In this document: in pieces, positions 1 to 10,954 of the stretch | Layout of the letters: each line of letters starts with the position of its first letter | How positions within the stretch are numbered: the stretch's first letter is position 1 | DNA from: Diatrype stigma | Taxonomy: Eukaryota; Ascomycota; Sordariomycetes; Xylariales; Diatrypaceae | Direction: 5' to 3' | Assembly (NCBI GenBank): GCA_022225965.2 | Contig: JAKJXP020000041.1 | Coordinates: forward strand, 310,001-374,000 | DNA length: 64,000 nt | Made by a program: the position numbers and the translations under genes | The notes under the pieces: generated by a model | The model's database searches: none | The model's input: the letters and a program-made list of their open reading frames with translations, nothing else | Told to the model about the DNA's origin: nothing

Positions 1-652
1 GCTCCCGAGCGCCTCTGGAGCGCCTCCGGGTGATATTCGACGTGTTTGATTGGTGCTGAGGTGAGACCGAGACTATTGTTCTTCTATATGCGCACACTAG
101 CCAGCTGAGTAGGGCTGGCCTTAGACATCCCGTTGTGGCGTCATCTTATTCAGGCCAATTGGATAGGGGATAGCCATGTGTTGTTGCATCATAGGCTTTG
201 AAGATAAACGGTATTGTAGGAGCTTAGACTAGAAAGGTTGCATCATTATTCGTATCTGGTTCGTAACGGATCATAAACCATTCGATATACGTTTCTTCCC
301 CTAGCATATTCAGCTACGCGTATGGTGCATAGGTCGAATCACAAGCCAGGCATGTGTGGCAGTGCAGCTGACGTGCCCGTAAAACCATGCAGCCCGGATT
401 TCTGATGAATTGCTATAAGCCTCACTCGTCATGCTGCACTACCATTTTGCGACTTACTTCTGCCGTATATCACGCAAATTCTACTTGAACCTGACCATAC
501 CGACACTCCAGCCACAGGTCTCTAGGAATGTGAGTGTGGGACGGTTTTGCATGTAGATGTTGCCTACAATGAAACCTCTATACCAGACTAGCAATCCAGA
601 AACGAGCACTCATACATAACTATTTAGCTGTCGCTACAAGCTTTCAACCCCA
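1..652. other. Gene-free stretch
   Basis: I see no coding frame, RNA gene or repeat here. Stops are frequent in all frames. It lies downstream of the P450 relic. Confidence 0.5.
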
Positions 653-1170
653 TCACACTGCATGATTCATCTCACCGCTGGGATGAGCGATGCAAGACAC
701 CCGTGAGTGCTCTTTGCCGTTAGAGCCACCGGGCTTGAGCAGGTCATGTGAGGCCTTCCAGTCAGAGCCGTCAGCCGTGATGAATACCATGCTGCAGAAT
801 GGACTCATACTGTGTAGTCGCAGAGGCTGAACGCCCCAACCTGCGATGTTTAGAGAAGACTGCCCGTAAGATTTCTGGGTGGACGGAGGATATGGCACAC
901 AAACCGAACTTCGAAGTTCAGAGCTTCGAACGTATGGCATGTGCATCGTATCGCCGCTGGTGTTCGACCAAAAATTAGTTATTAGCAGCATCTCCGGTTC
1001 GCAGGAAGATATCAAGACCGAACACGGGGTCTTTATGCTAGTAACGGGCTGGGGGGCTGGCATCCATGCTGTTGGGCCGTGAGTCGCAGTGTATAGGTTA
1101 CGTACAGGCGATAGGGAGCAAAACCTGCGAAAGAAGACACCAGCAGCGCCAGCAGTGACACGGCAATCAT
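653..1170 (-). pseudogene. Truncated cytochrome P450 relic (CYP52-like N-terminus)
   Basis: Reading the minus strand from an ATG at 1170, three frames join into the start of a microsomal P450. First comes a hydrophobic anchor (MIAVSLLALLVSSFAG), then a proline hinge (HGCQPPSP). After a frameshift near 1030 come KDPVFGLDIF and FLVEHQRRYD, with at least two in-frame stops. After a second frameshift near 855 comes GWGVQPLRLHSMSPF followed by ADGSDWKASHDLLKP, which matches the W-x-x-x-R/H helix C region of the alkane/fatty-acid hydroxylase type. The frame ends about 150 residues in. The I helix, ExxR and haem-Cys regions are absent, so this is a dead fragment. The family call rests on remembered motifs. 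The CYP52/CYP539/CYP584 level is uncertain. Confidence 0.72.
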
Positions 1171-2514
1171 AATGGCTTTAGAGTGGTCAGAATGATGACA
1201 GCTCCAGTGTCCTTACAGAATGGGAGATCCGATTAAACGATCTGATTAAAACACAGGTTTGAACTAAACGACCTCCGAACTTACATTATTCCTCAGGCCT
1301 CTTTTCGTGAGATGCAACAGCATCTGGGCTGTTGCTGCTGCAGTTGCTGCTTCATCCAGCTTCATAGCGGGCTTTGTTACCCAATGTAGCGACTAACACC
1401 AAATTGGGGAACTGTGATTGGTCAGTGTCTAACTAGCACTTTGGCATAGTATTGTATTGTACATACATGTAGTAGATGGTTTAGTGAGCTTGACCAATCA
1501 GAAGCCAGGAAACGTAGAGGCACGAGTAAAGGGGTAATTGATGACATTATTTCCTCTCAGGAAGACCATTACAGAATGTGCTCTGGACACGATAAACATT
1601 CTACAAGATCAAATGATTATCAATTTGATCGCCTTTTGGGGAGCTTTAGAAAAACCCAAATGCAATCTATGTTCGCATGGCATCATCATGTCGCTATGGT
1701 GAAAGTACTTGGTTTACCATATTATTCACGTCGCGGTTGACCCCAGATGAAAATAGGAGTCTTCCTTAGAGTCTGACTAAGGTTGTAACACGACTTGGCG
1801 ACAATGCAAGAGTCGTAACAAGAGTCGCAAGTTCTGTACGGAGTATCCAGAGGTAGCACGCGCGATTGCAGCGCTGCCGTCGATCGGGCCGATAGTAGAC
1901 ATATAAGCGAATCCTTCAATCCATGAGCTGAATGTCCAAACTGTGGTAGGAGTGGCGTAAGGGGCTGAACAGGTTGGCTGCTACCTCCAGTGTAATTGAG
2001 TACTACTAGAGATAGGGCAGTCTACGAGCATCACATTACCACAGAATGGCGACCGCGCGTGCTACCAGCATACATAATGTGTTCAGCTGATATTGGTCAC
2101 AGTTGACAATCTTCGTTAGTGTAACCGAAGAGCCGTCCCGGGCTATCTGGATAATACTTTAGAAACAAGACATATTCCGGCCGAATCAATGGCGTAGCAT
2201 ATCACCACTCTAAATTCTCATTCAAAACGAGCGGATATGTCAGCCGGATTTAATGCAGTTGTCCACATCTAGTACTTGATCCTCAATGCGCACTCGACGT
2301 GCTCGGCACAACTTCAACGAGACATATCCTGATGAAGGCTAAGTCGGTATATATGGTCTGATGTGCATCTGTAACTGGAAATAAGAAATAGGTACACAGG
2401 CTACTGGATGCACCTTCATTACTACCTAGTGCATCGTAACCTGGGCCTAGAAAGAAACCACGGAACCGGATGAAAACCAAAGCATCTGATGTGCCCAGTC
2501 TCCCCCCTTCATGT
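1171..2514. other. Gene-free stretch
   Basis: Only short random frames occur (1722-1919 and 2283-2480 on minus). Neither has recognisable motifs or splice-linked continuation. No tRNA box pair was seen. Confidence 0.45.
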
Positions 2515-5413
2515 CTATTGAATCATCTTCTCCTGGCTTGATCTGTATCGGTCATACAGGACCATGAAGTCCTGATTGAAGGACTTCACATTGAGGAAGA
2601 CCCGCTTCAGGTGGCTTTTCTCCAGCTTGCCTTTGCCGTTATTCTCGTAATCACTCTCATCTCGAGCCAGGGCTAGTGCCGATGTAATGATATTTCGGAT
2701 CTGTCGTCCGTCTAGGTTCTTGACTGTGAAGGCATCTTCCTTCAGCCACTCAATGATGCCATCGTAGTCCTTTATCAAACCCTTCCTGTCCAGAGGGTCG
2801 AGGAACCCCTTGCAGATGCTCTCCATCTGCTGCTTGTTGAGGTGCTCGTACTTCTGCGCAACGTGGATGCGAGAGGGGATCGCGATGTCGAACTGTGCGA
2901 TCTGGTTCGTGGTGAGGAACATGATGCCCTGGTAGTAGTCGAGTACCCGGAGGAAGACTGCACGGCACGTCAGCGGTATCCCCTTGTTAGGCATGCGCGC
3001 GTGCGTGGAAAATAGGGGGAACTTTGAGATGAGATAACACACCTGATACCAATGCGTTCTGTTCAGTTGAGGAAGATGGCCCCCTCCCACGGCTTTCCAA
3101 GAAGACATCGGCTTCATCACTGCATGCAATGTCAATGGACATCCAGGATTGGCCGATTGGCTAGGCGGAGTAACGTTAGTTATAACCTACAAAAGTAGAA
3201 TCGCTTGCCACTTGGTTGCGAGGGAGAAGATCTTGTCGAGGTTTGACTCCACATGCTTCGCCTGTGTTCCCACGTCGGCTACGGTGACGGAAAATAGGGG
3301 CTTCCGAGTAGCGTGTGCGATCATCTCGGCCGTCGACGTTTTGCCCACTCCGGGGGGCCCTTCCCGAGAACGTTAGTATGCGGGGTTTTCAGATAGATCT
3401 CGATCGAGAAAAACAGATGTTGGGATGTACCGTAGAGTAGGATCACCAAGCCTTTCCCTTTTTGCGGGACGATGTCGTCGACGTGGAGAGGGCTATCTGA
3501 GGACTTCTTGGAATTCGACACATGGCTACGGACGAGTCCATGGAGGAGGTTCTTGATGTTTTCGTCCGATAGTTGTAGCCGAGAGTTCCAGGCACTATTG
3601 TTGGTCTCAAGCGGAATGTCATGGAGCAGATCTACCTGGAGCTGCGCCCATTGCTTCTCACGGAAGATGTACCCTAGCACTCGAGGTGGGCAGAGCATAT
3701 ACTGCTCGTCCTCCCAGACCTTCCTATTCTGGTATTCGACAGAGTCGAAAGCAGTTCGATACCTCTTTGCCAATCCCTCGTTCGCTTGACAGTCGGTGCA
3801 GGAACAGTTGGTAGTTGTGACATTGATCCGAAGCGGCCCGTTTTGGACATCGTTGCGTCCAGGTCCATAAAGCAAATACGACGCATAGTCGACCATGACA
3901 TTACCTTCTACCTTTATAAATCTGTTAGTCATATGGCTTGCCATAGCTCACACAAGATTGTGTATCCTTACCTGCGAAGACCTCATTGTTTTGACTTGCA
4001 TGTACTCGGAGATATCGTCGGCTGAAAATAAGGACTCGATTAGCTCCAGACGCTCCGCTAACCGGACGTTGGATGTTTCGTCCTGTATTGTTAATTAGTG
4101 GTGTCCAAAACGTTACTGTGACTCGTACGGTACGCACTTCGCTTTCCCGTGAGAACCCGAACCCCTTCATACTGAATATGGTGTTGCCGGCATATTGGAA
4201 TAGTCGAAGCCCCTCCGGTGCCAGGCAGAGTTTTCTGAACTCCTCCCCGCGCTTGATCAGCTGGTCCGTGACCTTCTGGCGTTCGGGGTGTAGTTCGAAG
4301 GGATAGAACGGCAGCGAGTTCAGCGGCCTATGTCCATCGAAAGGTTCGAACTCTACCTGGAACAAAGTCCGCTGGAAGTGCTCACCGTCCCAGTCGTACG
4401 TCCAGCAGTTGAGCGTCCATAACTTGAACCGACCGCCCCGGTAGGATCGGACAGGCCAATTGTTGACGGAGTCTTGGACGACGAACAACTGGTCCTGTTT
4501 TTGAAACGGGTTCCCCCATATCAGCTTTCCAGGGGGAAATATCGTCCACAACTCCTCGAACCCAATCATTTCCTTCTCTCTGTACGCTCCTCGGGTCTTG
4601 AAGTAAGCGTCTAGCTTCCCATCCCCCGAAGACCCGCCGGATATAATGTCAAGAAGAGATTTCAAGTCTTCGCGTGCCTGCTTATCTTTCTCGTCGGTAG
4701 GCGGGGCTCCGGCCGCTTCTTGGAGGCTCTCCCAGTTGAACACAAAGGCTTCGTATGGGGAGTATAAAGTTACGGGGGTACCCCTGAATATGTGGTTCGG
4801 GAAGTGGCCCAGTATCCCCTTGAGGAGCTCCCAAAGTGCAAGGCTCTTTATGTCCACCTCAGAGTCATTTTCTCGCCTCCGGTCATCTTTGAGGTATATC
4901 TTCTTCTTCAGGACAAATGCCTTGTCTTCGTCTTTGTCGTTGGAAGAGGGGTCGGTATTTGCCTGACGTTCGACGGGTTCGCCAGTGTTGGGATCAATCT
5001 TGCTGATCAAAATCTTGATCCGTGAACTGGGGCTCGGTTCTTCCTTCACAGATTATCAGTACAGACTCCCTCAAACCTAAATAAACTTGTGTGAATGGGC
5101 TCGCCAATTACATCATCAGTGCTGGTTGACGTGCTCTTCTATACACCATTGTTAGTCCCGTTGTTTCTACTTCAGTGCTTAGGTATCTTCCCACCTTGCC
5201 TAGAACCTTCTCTGGACCTCTGTCTTTCTCCGCCGTATCACTAGTAGTAGTCTTGGAGATGAGTTGATAACTGCGTTCTAGCTCCTTGAAGCGAGCCTCG
5301 AGATTCGCCAGCTGCTGTTGGAGGGCCTTCTAACCTTAGTATGCATCTCTTCTGTATGGCTTCCGTATGATGATTAGACTCACCGTGATTGTGGAGGACT
5401 CCGACTCTGTCAT
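2515..5413 (-). CDS. AAA+ ATPase with N-terminal DUF7025-type region, nine exons
   Basis: Spliced model (minus): exons 5413-5384, 5329-5195, 5139-5113, 5043-4138, 4082-3972, 3911-3431, 3359-3191, 3119-3043 and 2957-2515, giving 792 aa. The N-terminus is a short coiled-coil-like stretch (QQQLANLEARFKELERSY). Residues 65-560 resemble the fungal region I recall as DUF7025. The AAA core follows: Walker A GPPGVGKT (about 565-572) appears only when the 3430-3360 intron is removed, and Walker B LLFDEAD forms across the 3190-3120 intron. A sensor-1-like TTNQIAQFD and an Arg-finger-like SRIHVAQ come next, then a helical lid. All introns are GT-AG and 54-85 nt long. The fold predicts ATP-driven remodelling. 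The substrate is unknown. Such genes are numerous in Pezizomycotina. It is transcribed divergently from the STAND-like gene at 6129. It appears intact. Confidence 0.85.
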
Positions 5414-6128
5414 CGTTACACCAGTCGTTAAAATGGAATGGGCTCGAAGTGAAGAATGTTGAGCGCTAAAAGGATGTACCCCGGAGGACTTAGTGAACAC
5501 TTCCCACTTCTCAGGTCATGGGGAACTTATCATCCTTATATTGACAAGAACAGCGTCTTCTACACCCACCGGTCTATTCTGAGCTCGCATTAATGATTGT
5601 TCGGGCTTGGCCAAATTACGTAGTTTCTTGAGAATTGTACGAATGACAAAAAGGGGGTCCCCTCCTACCTCCAAGACAAGACGCTCTACATTATGGTCGA
5701 GAGATAAGAATCCGCCGGGTAACATACCCGGCGCTGCAACCCTACCGTAGAAAGACTCGTGGCCTTACGCAATTGGAATAGGCGCCTAGCACCCATGTGA
5801 GCGCATTGCTCCATGGTTGGTTCTGTGGGATTATTGGCGTTGTTGGAGATTACGCCATGTTTTAATAATCTTACTCTTAAGTAAGCGAAGGAGCGGGTGT
5901 GAAGTGTATCTCCGTGGGGGAGCTGTAGGTGCATGAAACCATTTCTCATGGGCCGCCTACTGCTGACAATAGGAATAGGGTAGCTGCCTATATGTGTCGA
6001 ATTGGTATATCTGCTGACTTGTATGGACTGGTAGAATCTACCCTCACATATATCACCTTGTTCCTACACGGGGTATATCGGACTCGGTCGCGATGAATCC
6101 GGTAATCATTGAACAGAGGCAAGACGCC
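5414..6128. other. Divergent intergenic region
   Basis: This is the shared upstream region of the minus-strand ATPase and the plus-strand STAND-like gene. Two coding-looking minus frames (5949-5686 and 5725-5516) could be a gene relic, but I recognise no family and no plausible splice joins them into a start-to-stop model. Confidence 0.4.
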
Positions 6129-8139
6129 ATGGGCGTCAGTGATGATAAGTTCTGGTAAGGTCCCATATACGCCTTAGTTGCCATACGAAACCATGGGCTG
6201 AACTAGGTTATAGGGATACCATTCGAACATCAGATGAAGAGCAAACGTCATTCCTTAAGCATGTGGATACGAACGGGAAGTTCTCTGATAAGGAAAAGTC
6301 TATACTGAAGGTACAACGTACTGGTCCCGCTGAAATTGAAGCCTTTTGGAACGAAGCAATAGACGCGAAGGACCGTTATGATGTTGCCCACGCGAAGGGA
6401 ACCCGCAAGCTAGGACGGAAACTAACAGAGTTTGGGGCTGTGGCCCACGATATAATGCAAGACCTATCACCCCTAATAGGTCTCATCCAGGACATAGGCG
6501 CACCATTTGGGGGTGCTGCAACTGGAGTTGTAGCTTTTTTCTTCACCGTACGCTTCCCCCTTGTCCATCACCGTGGCACTTGAATGTCGCTGAGGGCGTA
6601 TTAGGTCGCGAAGATTAGGATTGCCATGGAAGAGGGAATCCTCCCAACGATGCGGGTCTTACGAGGCAGACTCCCAGGACTGGAATTATATAAGCGCATA
6701 TACAGCAGCAAAGGCAATCTCGAGTTGGCGATGCAGGTCAAGATTGCAGAATCGTACAAGGCATTCATCCATTTCTGCGTACAAGCGACTATGTTTTACA
6801 ATAAGAGCGGGACACGTATGTTACTATGCTTGGTCTGACATATAGTCGAGAAATGCTGAACCAACTCACACAGGTCGGTGGTTTATGGCCTTTGGACAGC
6901 CAAACAATCTTGATCCTGCGAGGTCTGAAGTCGAATTGGCCTTTGAAGAAGTAAGGCGTGCTGCTGAGGAACTACTTAACAAGAACGTATATCATCTCAA
7001 GCAAATCAACCTCGGTAGGGTTGCCCTGAACCCCTTAAACAGAAGTTACTTTCTTGTTGTTAACCAAAACTGAACAGAGCAGTCGAGGAAGATCGACGGT
7101 ATGCACCAATAATCGTCCAATTCTAGAAGTCACGTTCTTATTGTTAACTAATACCGAACAGAACAGACGAGGACGATCGAAGGTATCTATTGAACTTCCA
7201 ATACTTGTTCAGGCCCATGCTAACCACTTAACCTAGAGCAGAATCGGCTGATTAAAAGTAAAATCTGGGCTGCAATCCTAGACGTAAAGCTACATTACTG
7301 ACATGGTACCATTAGGGCTTCAGGAAGGTCACGACAATGACCATATAAATAAGATCCAAAGTCTATTGGGCTTAGGGGATTACTCGGCTGAGCAGGAAAA
7401 TGACGCCGTAGAGACATACAGACGGAACTTCGAAGTCGACGCCTTCATGAAAAACCAGTTCTTGGAGCGGATGGAAGGGGGTAGAATGGACACACTCAAA
7501 AGCCACCACGACTTTAGACAATGGCTTGAATCAGAGGGTTCACGTCTGTTACTGGTAGTTGGATACAACCATCATTCAATCCGGTCTGCCAATCAATGCT
7601 GGGCTTCGCCAATTGCCCTAGAACTGATGAACCGGGTAAAGGAGAAGAAGCGGGAGGATGAAAGCTGGGTCCACTACACCTCAGGCCTTCGGGATGAAGG
7701 AGACGTCCTTTCTCGTGCTGTGTTTACCATAGTGCTACAAGTACTACGGCAGAATCGATCAGCAGTGCAGAAGGACGAGCCGCTACAGGAACTACACGCC
7801 GCGATCCAGGACTACCGCCAGGAGGCCGAAAGGGGCGGCGGAGAGACTGCCGCCTCGTTGCAGAAGGTCGCTTTGAGAGCTCTCAACTTCTTGGACTCGT
7901 CAAAGACTGTCTGGATCATCTTGGATAGGGTTGATAAGTGTCGAGATCAGTCAAGAAAGCTGATCGGAAGAGCCTTGCTCAAGACGATGGTCTACCTCGT
8001 GGAAAACGCGAAGCCGAGAGTTCGGGTGCTGGCAGTCGTAAGCGGCCTAGACTGGAACATAGATCAGGATGAAGATGACCTAGGGAGAGAGAGAAAGAAC
8101 AGTGTCATCCAGCATGTCGTATACCAACAACAGCTATAG
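6129..8139 (+). CDS. STAND/NLR-like fungal protein without Walker A, eight exons
   Basis: Spliced model: exons 6129-6154, 6214-6547, 6605-6815, 6874-7014, 7078-7098, 7162-7182, 7237-7283 and 7324-8139, giving 538 aa. Residues 1-230 resemble the N-terminal domain I recall as DUF7708 (FWNEAIDAKDRYD, then DLSPLIGLIQDIGAPFGG), common at the front of fungal NLR-like proteins. A coiled-coil linker follows (EQSRKID, EQTRTIE, EQNRLIK), two heptads of which come from microexons. The C-terminal half resembles a STAND NTPase: SRLLLVVGYNHHS sits where a P-loop would be but has no GxxxxGK[ST]. A Walker B-like VWIILDRVDKC is kept. There is no ankyrin, WD or TPR tail. A role in non-self recognition or programmed cell death is inference from the family. 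The 7284-7323 intron is only 40 nt, with donor GTAAAG and branch CTGAC. Confidence 0.75.
7015..7182 (+). repeat. 84-bp tandem duplication of intron plus 21-nt microexon
   Basis: Two adjacent 84-bp units (7015-7098 and 7099-7182) each consist of a 63-nt GT-AG intron and a 21-nt exon. The last 37 nt of the introns differ at about 6 positions and the exons at 4 of 21. Both microexons are phase 1 at each end, so each adds exactly seven residues (one heptad) without shifting the frame. The first 7 codons after the next intron (7237) encode a third, related heptad. Confidence 0.85.
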
Positions 8140-10282
8140 AAGTCGAAAATGGACGCCCGGCTCCATGGAGCCATTGCTTTTCCCTGGTTCATTGTGAGGG
8201 GGAGATCGTACGGAAGGTCGCAAACCTTTCGGCTCGAGGCGAAATGGAAAGGAGAGAAATAGAAGTGGGGAAATGATAGGGGAAAGTGGGAAAAGGGGGA
8301 GCCAGGGTCAACGATGATATTCTGCCGAAAGTGCTTGTATGCATAATATCGCGACTGGTCGACTCATATTAACCAAGGCCTGCCTAACATAGTACGGATG
8401 TATGATAAGCGAAGATATATCATCATGGGTGTATCAATATGCCATATCGAAAAAGAATTCGATTTCATAATAGTATGTAGCCTATATGTGGGCGCTCTGT
8501 TCTACTGGAATGCCCGACAACTCGCCTGGGAGTAACTTCGACCTGCAGAACAATGGTCTGTATCATGATCCGATGTAAGACCCATCGCAGCTAGTAACTG
8601 GCCATTCATTACATCACATCTACGACGCCGTCATTGCTCGTGAATAGAGGTATGGGAAGTGTGTCGAAACCCCTGTTCAACGGTCTTTAGATAGGCCCAC
8701 CTCTTATCCAGATCAAGTCAAGTAAACCATGCAAACCAACGGTGTTCTTGATCGAATGTATTGCGACAACTGTTATGGAGCCATATTGGCCTGATCACCT
8801 CATGGTAGGTCGGTTTCGTGGTCATGGCCGGGCAAGCCAACTGATAGGCCAGTCTCCTTCAAATTGAAACCTTGGAAACCCTTGATTGTAGTGATGTGCC
8901 AAGAGAGTCAAGTCAGCCTTTCGGCCGAACGACACTGTTGCACCTCATCAATATATCTAGGTGTTCATGGTATCGTTGTGGTCGGTCTAGATCCCAACCC
9001 ATCTTAGCACTTGAGGTTATATAGGGGGTCAATAGCAACGGGGGGATCTCTGCCTCGATCCCGCTGCAAGCTGGGTCGCATGCATGATGTGAAGCGGCCC
9101 GCTGTTCGCAGCTTGGCAACCTTGGTCGTTGCAACACCGGTGAGCCTGGTAATGACAGATTCGGTCGATAGAGTGACATCTGGCAATCTATCGTGCCCTA
9201 TTATACCTGCCACCCGCTGGGCCGGCGAGCGCCATCGCAGGATGCGTCTCTGACATCTGAAACCGTGGCATGTTTGCTGCGGAAGGACGAAAGGGAGAAA
9301 CAGAAACAGAAATCAAATCGCATCATGACATGGCATGGCATGCATGTGCGCACGCGCGGCTTATTACATACAGAAAACCGTCGTAGAGGTGCCAAGCATT
9401 GCAGGGAAGAGAGGGACAAAAAAAACTAGCCAGGCATGTGGACGTTTCCGTGGGGCCCGCATCGCGACGATCCGGCGGCGGGCTCCGATCGTACGAGCTA
9501 ATAGGTGAAGCGGTTTTTTTCGCTGGGCGACACGCCACCGCAAATGAACCAGGAATCCACGACCGAAAGCCTGTGCTTGTCCAATTGATTGACGCCAAAC
9601 CTTTCTGGTGCGCTACTATGCGCAGCATTCCGATCGCACAGCTGCACATACATGCAAATGGTAATGCTCAAATGCACACCTAGAGTACCTACAGTAGCTA
9701 CACGCCCCTTGCTTAGTTCCCGGCCTGGCTCTCGAAGATCGATCGATTCGGGGGTGGGATTGTGAGCGTGACAGGTGAGAGCTATACAAGCTGACAAGCT
9801 AGGTAGGGAAAGGCTAAAGCACTCGGGAGAGGTAGGGAGCTTGATGCACACACTCTCTTGCCTTGGTTCACCCCTAAGGAGACGCGGCGTGCCTGTCTGC
9901 CCGTTTGATTTTCGTTGCTTCTGTCTGGGTGATGGCCTAGGATCATTTCATCCGTCGACCCATCATGGCACCGTGGCATGTGGCACATAGTTTCACGGCC
10001 TGCCCTGGCCCCTGGGCGGACACATCCACGGCCAGGAACCACCTTTTCTTCGTGGCTCTCCGCGATGGCTTGGTCTTGGCCGCTTGATATATTTGCGCCA
10101 GATGGACGCCCGAATCTGAGATCTGAATCCTTTGCTTCCCCAGACCATCGCACACACGCACAGTCACAACAAGCCAGCACTCAACACAGCTTATAATACA
10201 ACGCAACTCAACCACCTTGAACCTAAACCACCTACCTCTATCTATCTATATATCCAACACACAAACATCCCCACAACCAATC
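8140..10282. other. 2.1-kb intergenic region with long 5' leader
   Basis: No gene is recognised. Positions 8240-8300 form a nearly pure purine run on plus. From about 10140 to 10282 the sequence turns C/A-rich with few G, typical of the untranslated leader of an expressed fungal gene, and leads to the ATG at 10283. Confidence 0.5.
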
Positions 10283-10954
10283 ATGCAGGGCGATATCTTC
10301 ATGCTAGACGAAACAACAGCCATGCAAGCCCCGGCCTCTGCGACAACATCAAGCGCAAGCAAGGCCAGCAACACCAAGCTGCAGACAACCGTAGCACAAG
10401 TCGCCATCTACAACGAGGACGACCTCTCGCACCTCCTCTTCGCCGACTCCACCATCGAGCCCACTCTTCACCACCACCACCACCACCACCACCACTATGA
10501 CGGCTCCCTGACGCCGCTCAGCAGCGCCCCGGCCAGCAGCGGGACCCACACCCCGCTGTTCTCGGACCACAGCGACAGCGAGAGCGCCGTGTTCGAAGAC
10601 GGGTGGGAGTCGGCCCAGCACCAGCACGAGGCAGCCGAGGACCAGGACCTCGACTTCGAGATCCCGCCGTCGCCCGTGCCCCGGCGCCGCGGCGGCACCA
10701 TGTGCAGCTCCGACGACGACTTCGAGTGGCCGGTGTTCCTGGGCCGGCAGGCCGACGAGCTGGCGCCGTCGCTGCGCCGGCGGTCCTCCGCCTGCTCGTC
10801 TGCCTCGCACTCCGAGCAGCGTGCCACTACTGCTGCTACCGCCGGTTACGTCCCGAGCGAGCAGCACGCCTCCAGCATCGAGGGGCCCCTGATGGCCCTG
10901 TGGCCCGCGGCTCCGTTCGATTTCGCGGAGTGGTCGGAGCGGTTTTACGAGTAA
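10283..10954 (+). CDS. Acidic, His-tract, low-complexity protein of unknown function
   Basis: A 223-aa single-exon frame starting MQGDIFMLDETTAM. I chose this ATG because a C/A-rich leader precedes it. An in-frame ATG at 10217 would add 22 residues encoded by leader-like DNA. It has an early NEDDLSHLLFAD segment, a run of nine His (about residues 65-73), then Ser/Thr/Pro-rich and acidic stretches (EDQDLDFEIPPSP, SSDDDFEWPVF) with an Arg patch LRRRSS. The C-terminus is hydrophobic/aromatic (PAAPFDFAEWSERFYE). Third positions are strongly G/C, as in the neighbouring genes, which supports real coding. No enzyme motif, signal peptide or membrane helix is visible. The acidic short motifs would suit a disordered nuclear regulator, but that is a guess. 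Confidence 0.65.
   Translation: MQGDIFMLDETTAMQAPASATTSSASKASNTKLQTTVAQVAIYNEDDLSHLLFADSTIEPTLHHHHHHHHHYDGSLTPLSSAPASSGTHTPLFSDHSDSESAVFEDGWESAQHQHEAAEDQDLDFEIPPSPVPRRRGGTMCSSDDDFEWPVFLGRQADELAPSLRRRSSACSSASHSEQRATTAATAGYVPSEQHASSIEGPLMALWPAAPFDFAEWSERFYE

Noticed and set aside
3321..3459. AAA ATPase with a broken Walker A (pseudogene)
   Set aside because: The unspliced frame lacks the P-loop, but removing a canonical intron (3430-3360) restores GPPGVGKT exactly in frame.
8240..8300. Purine-only run as a triplex or regulatory element
   Set aside because: It is interrupted by several pyrimidines, lacks mirror symmetry, and nothing ties it to a nearby gene.
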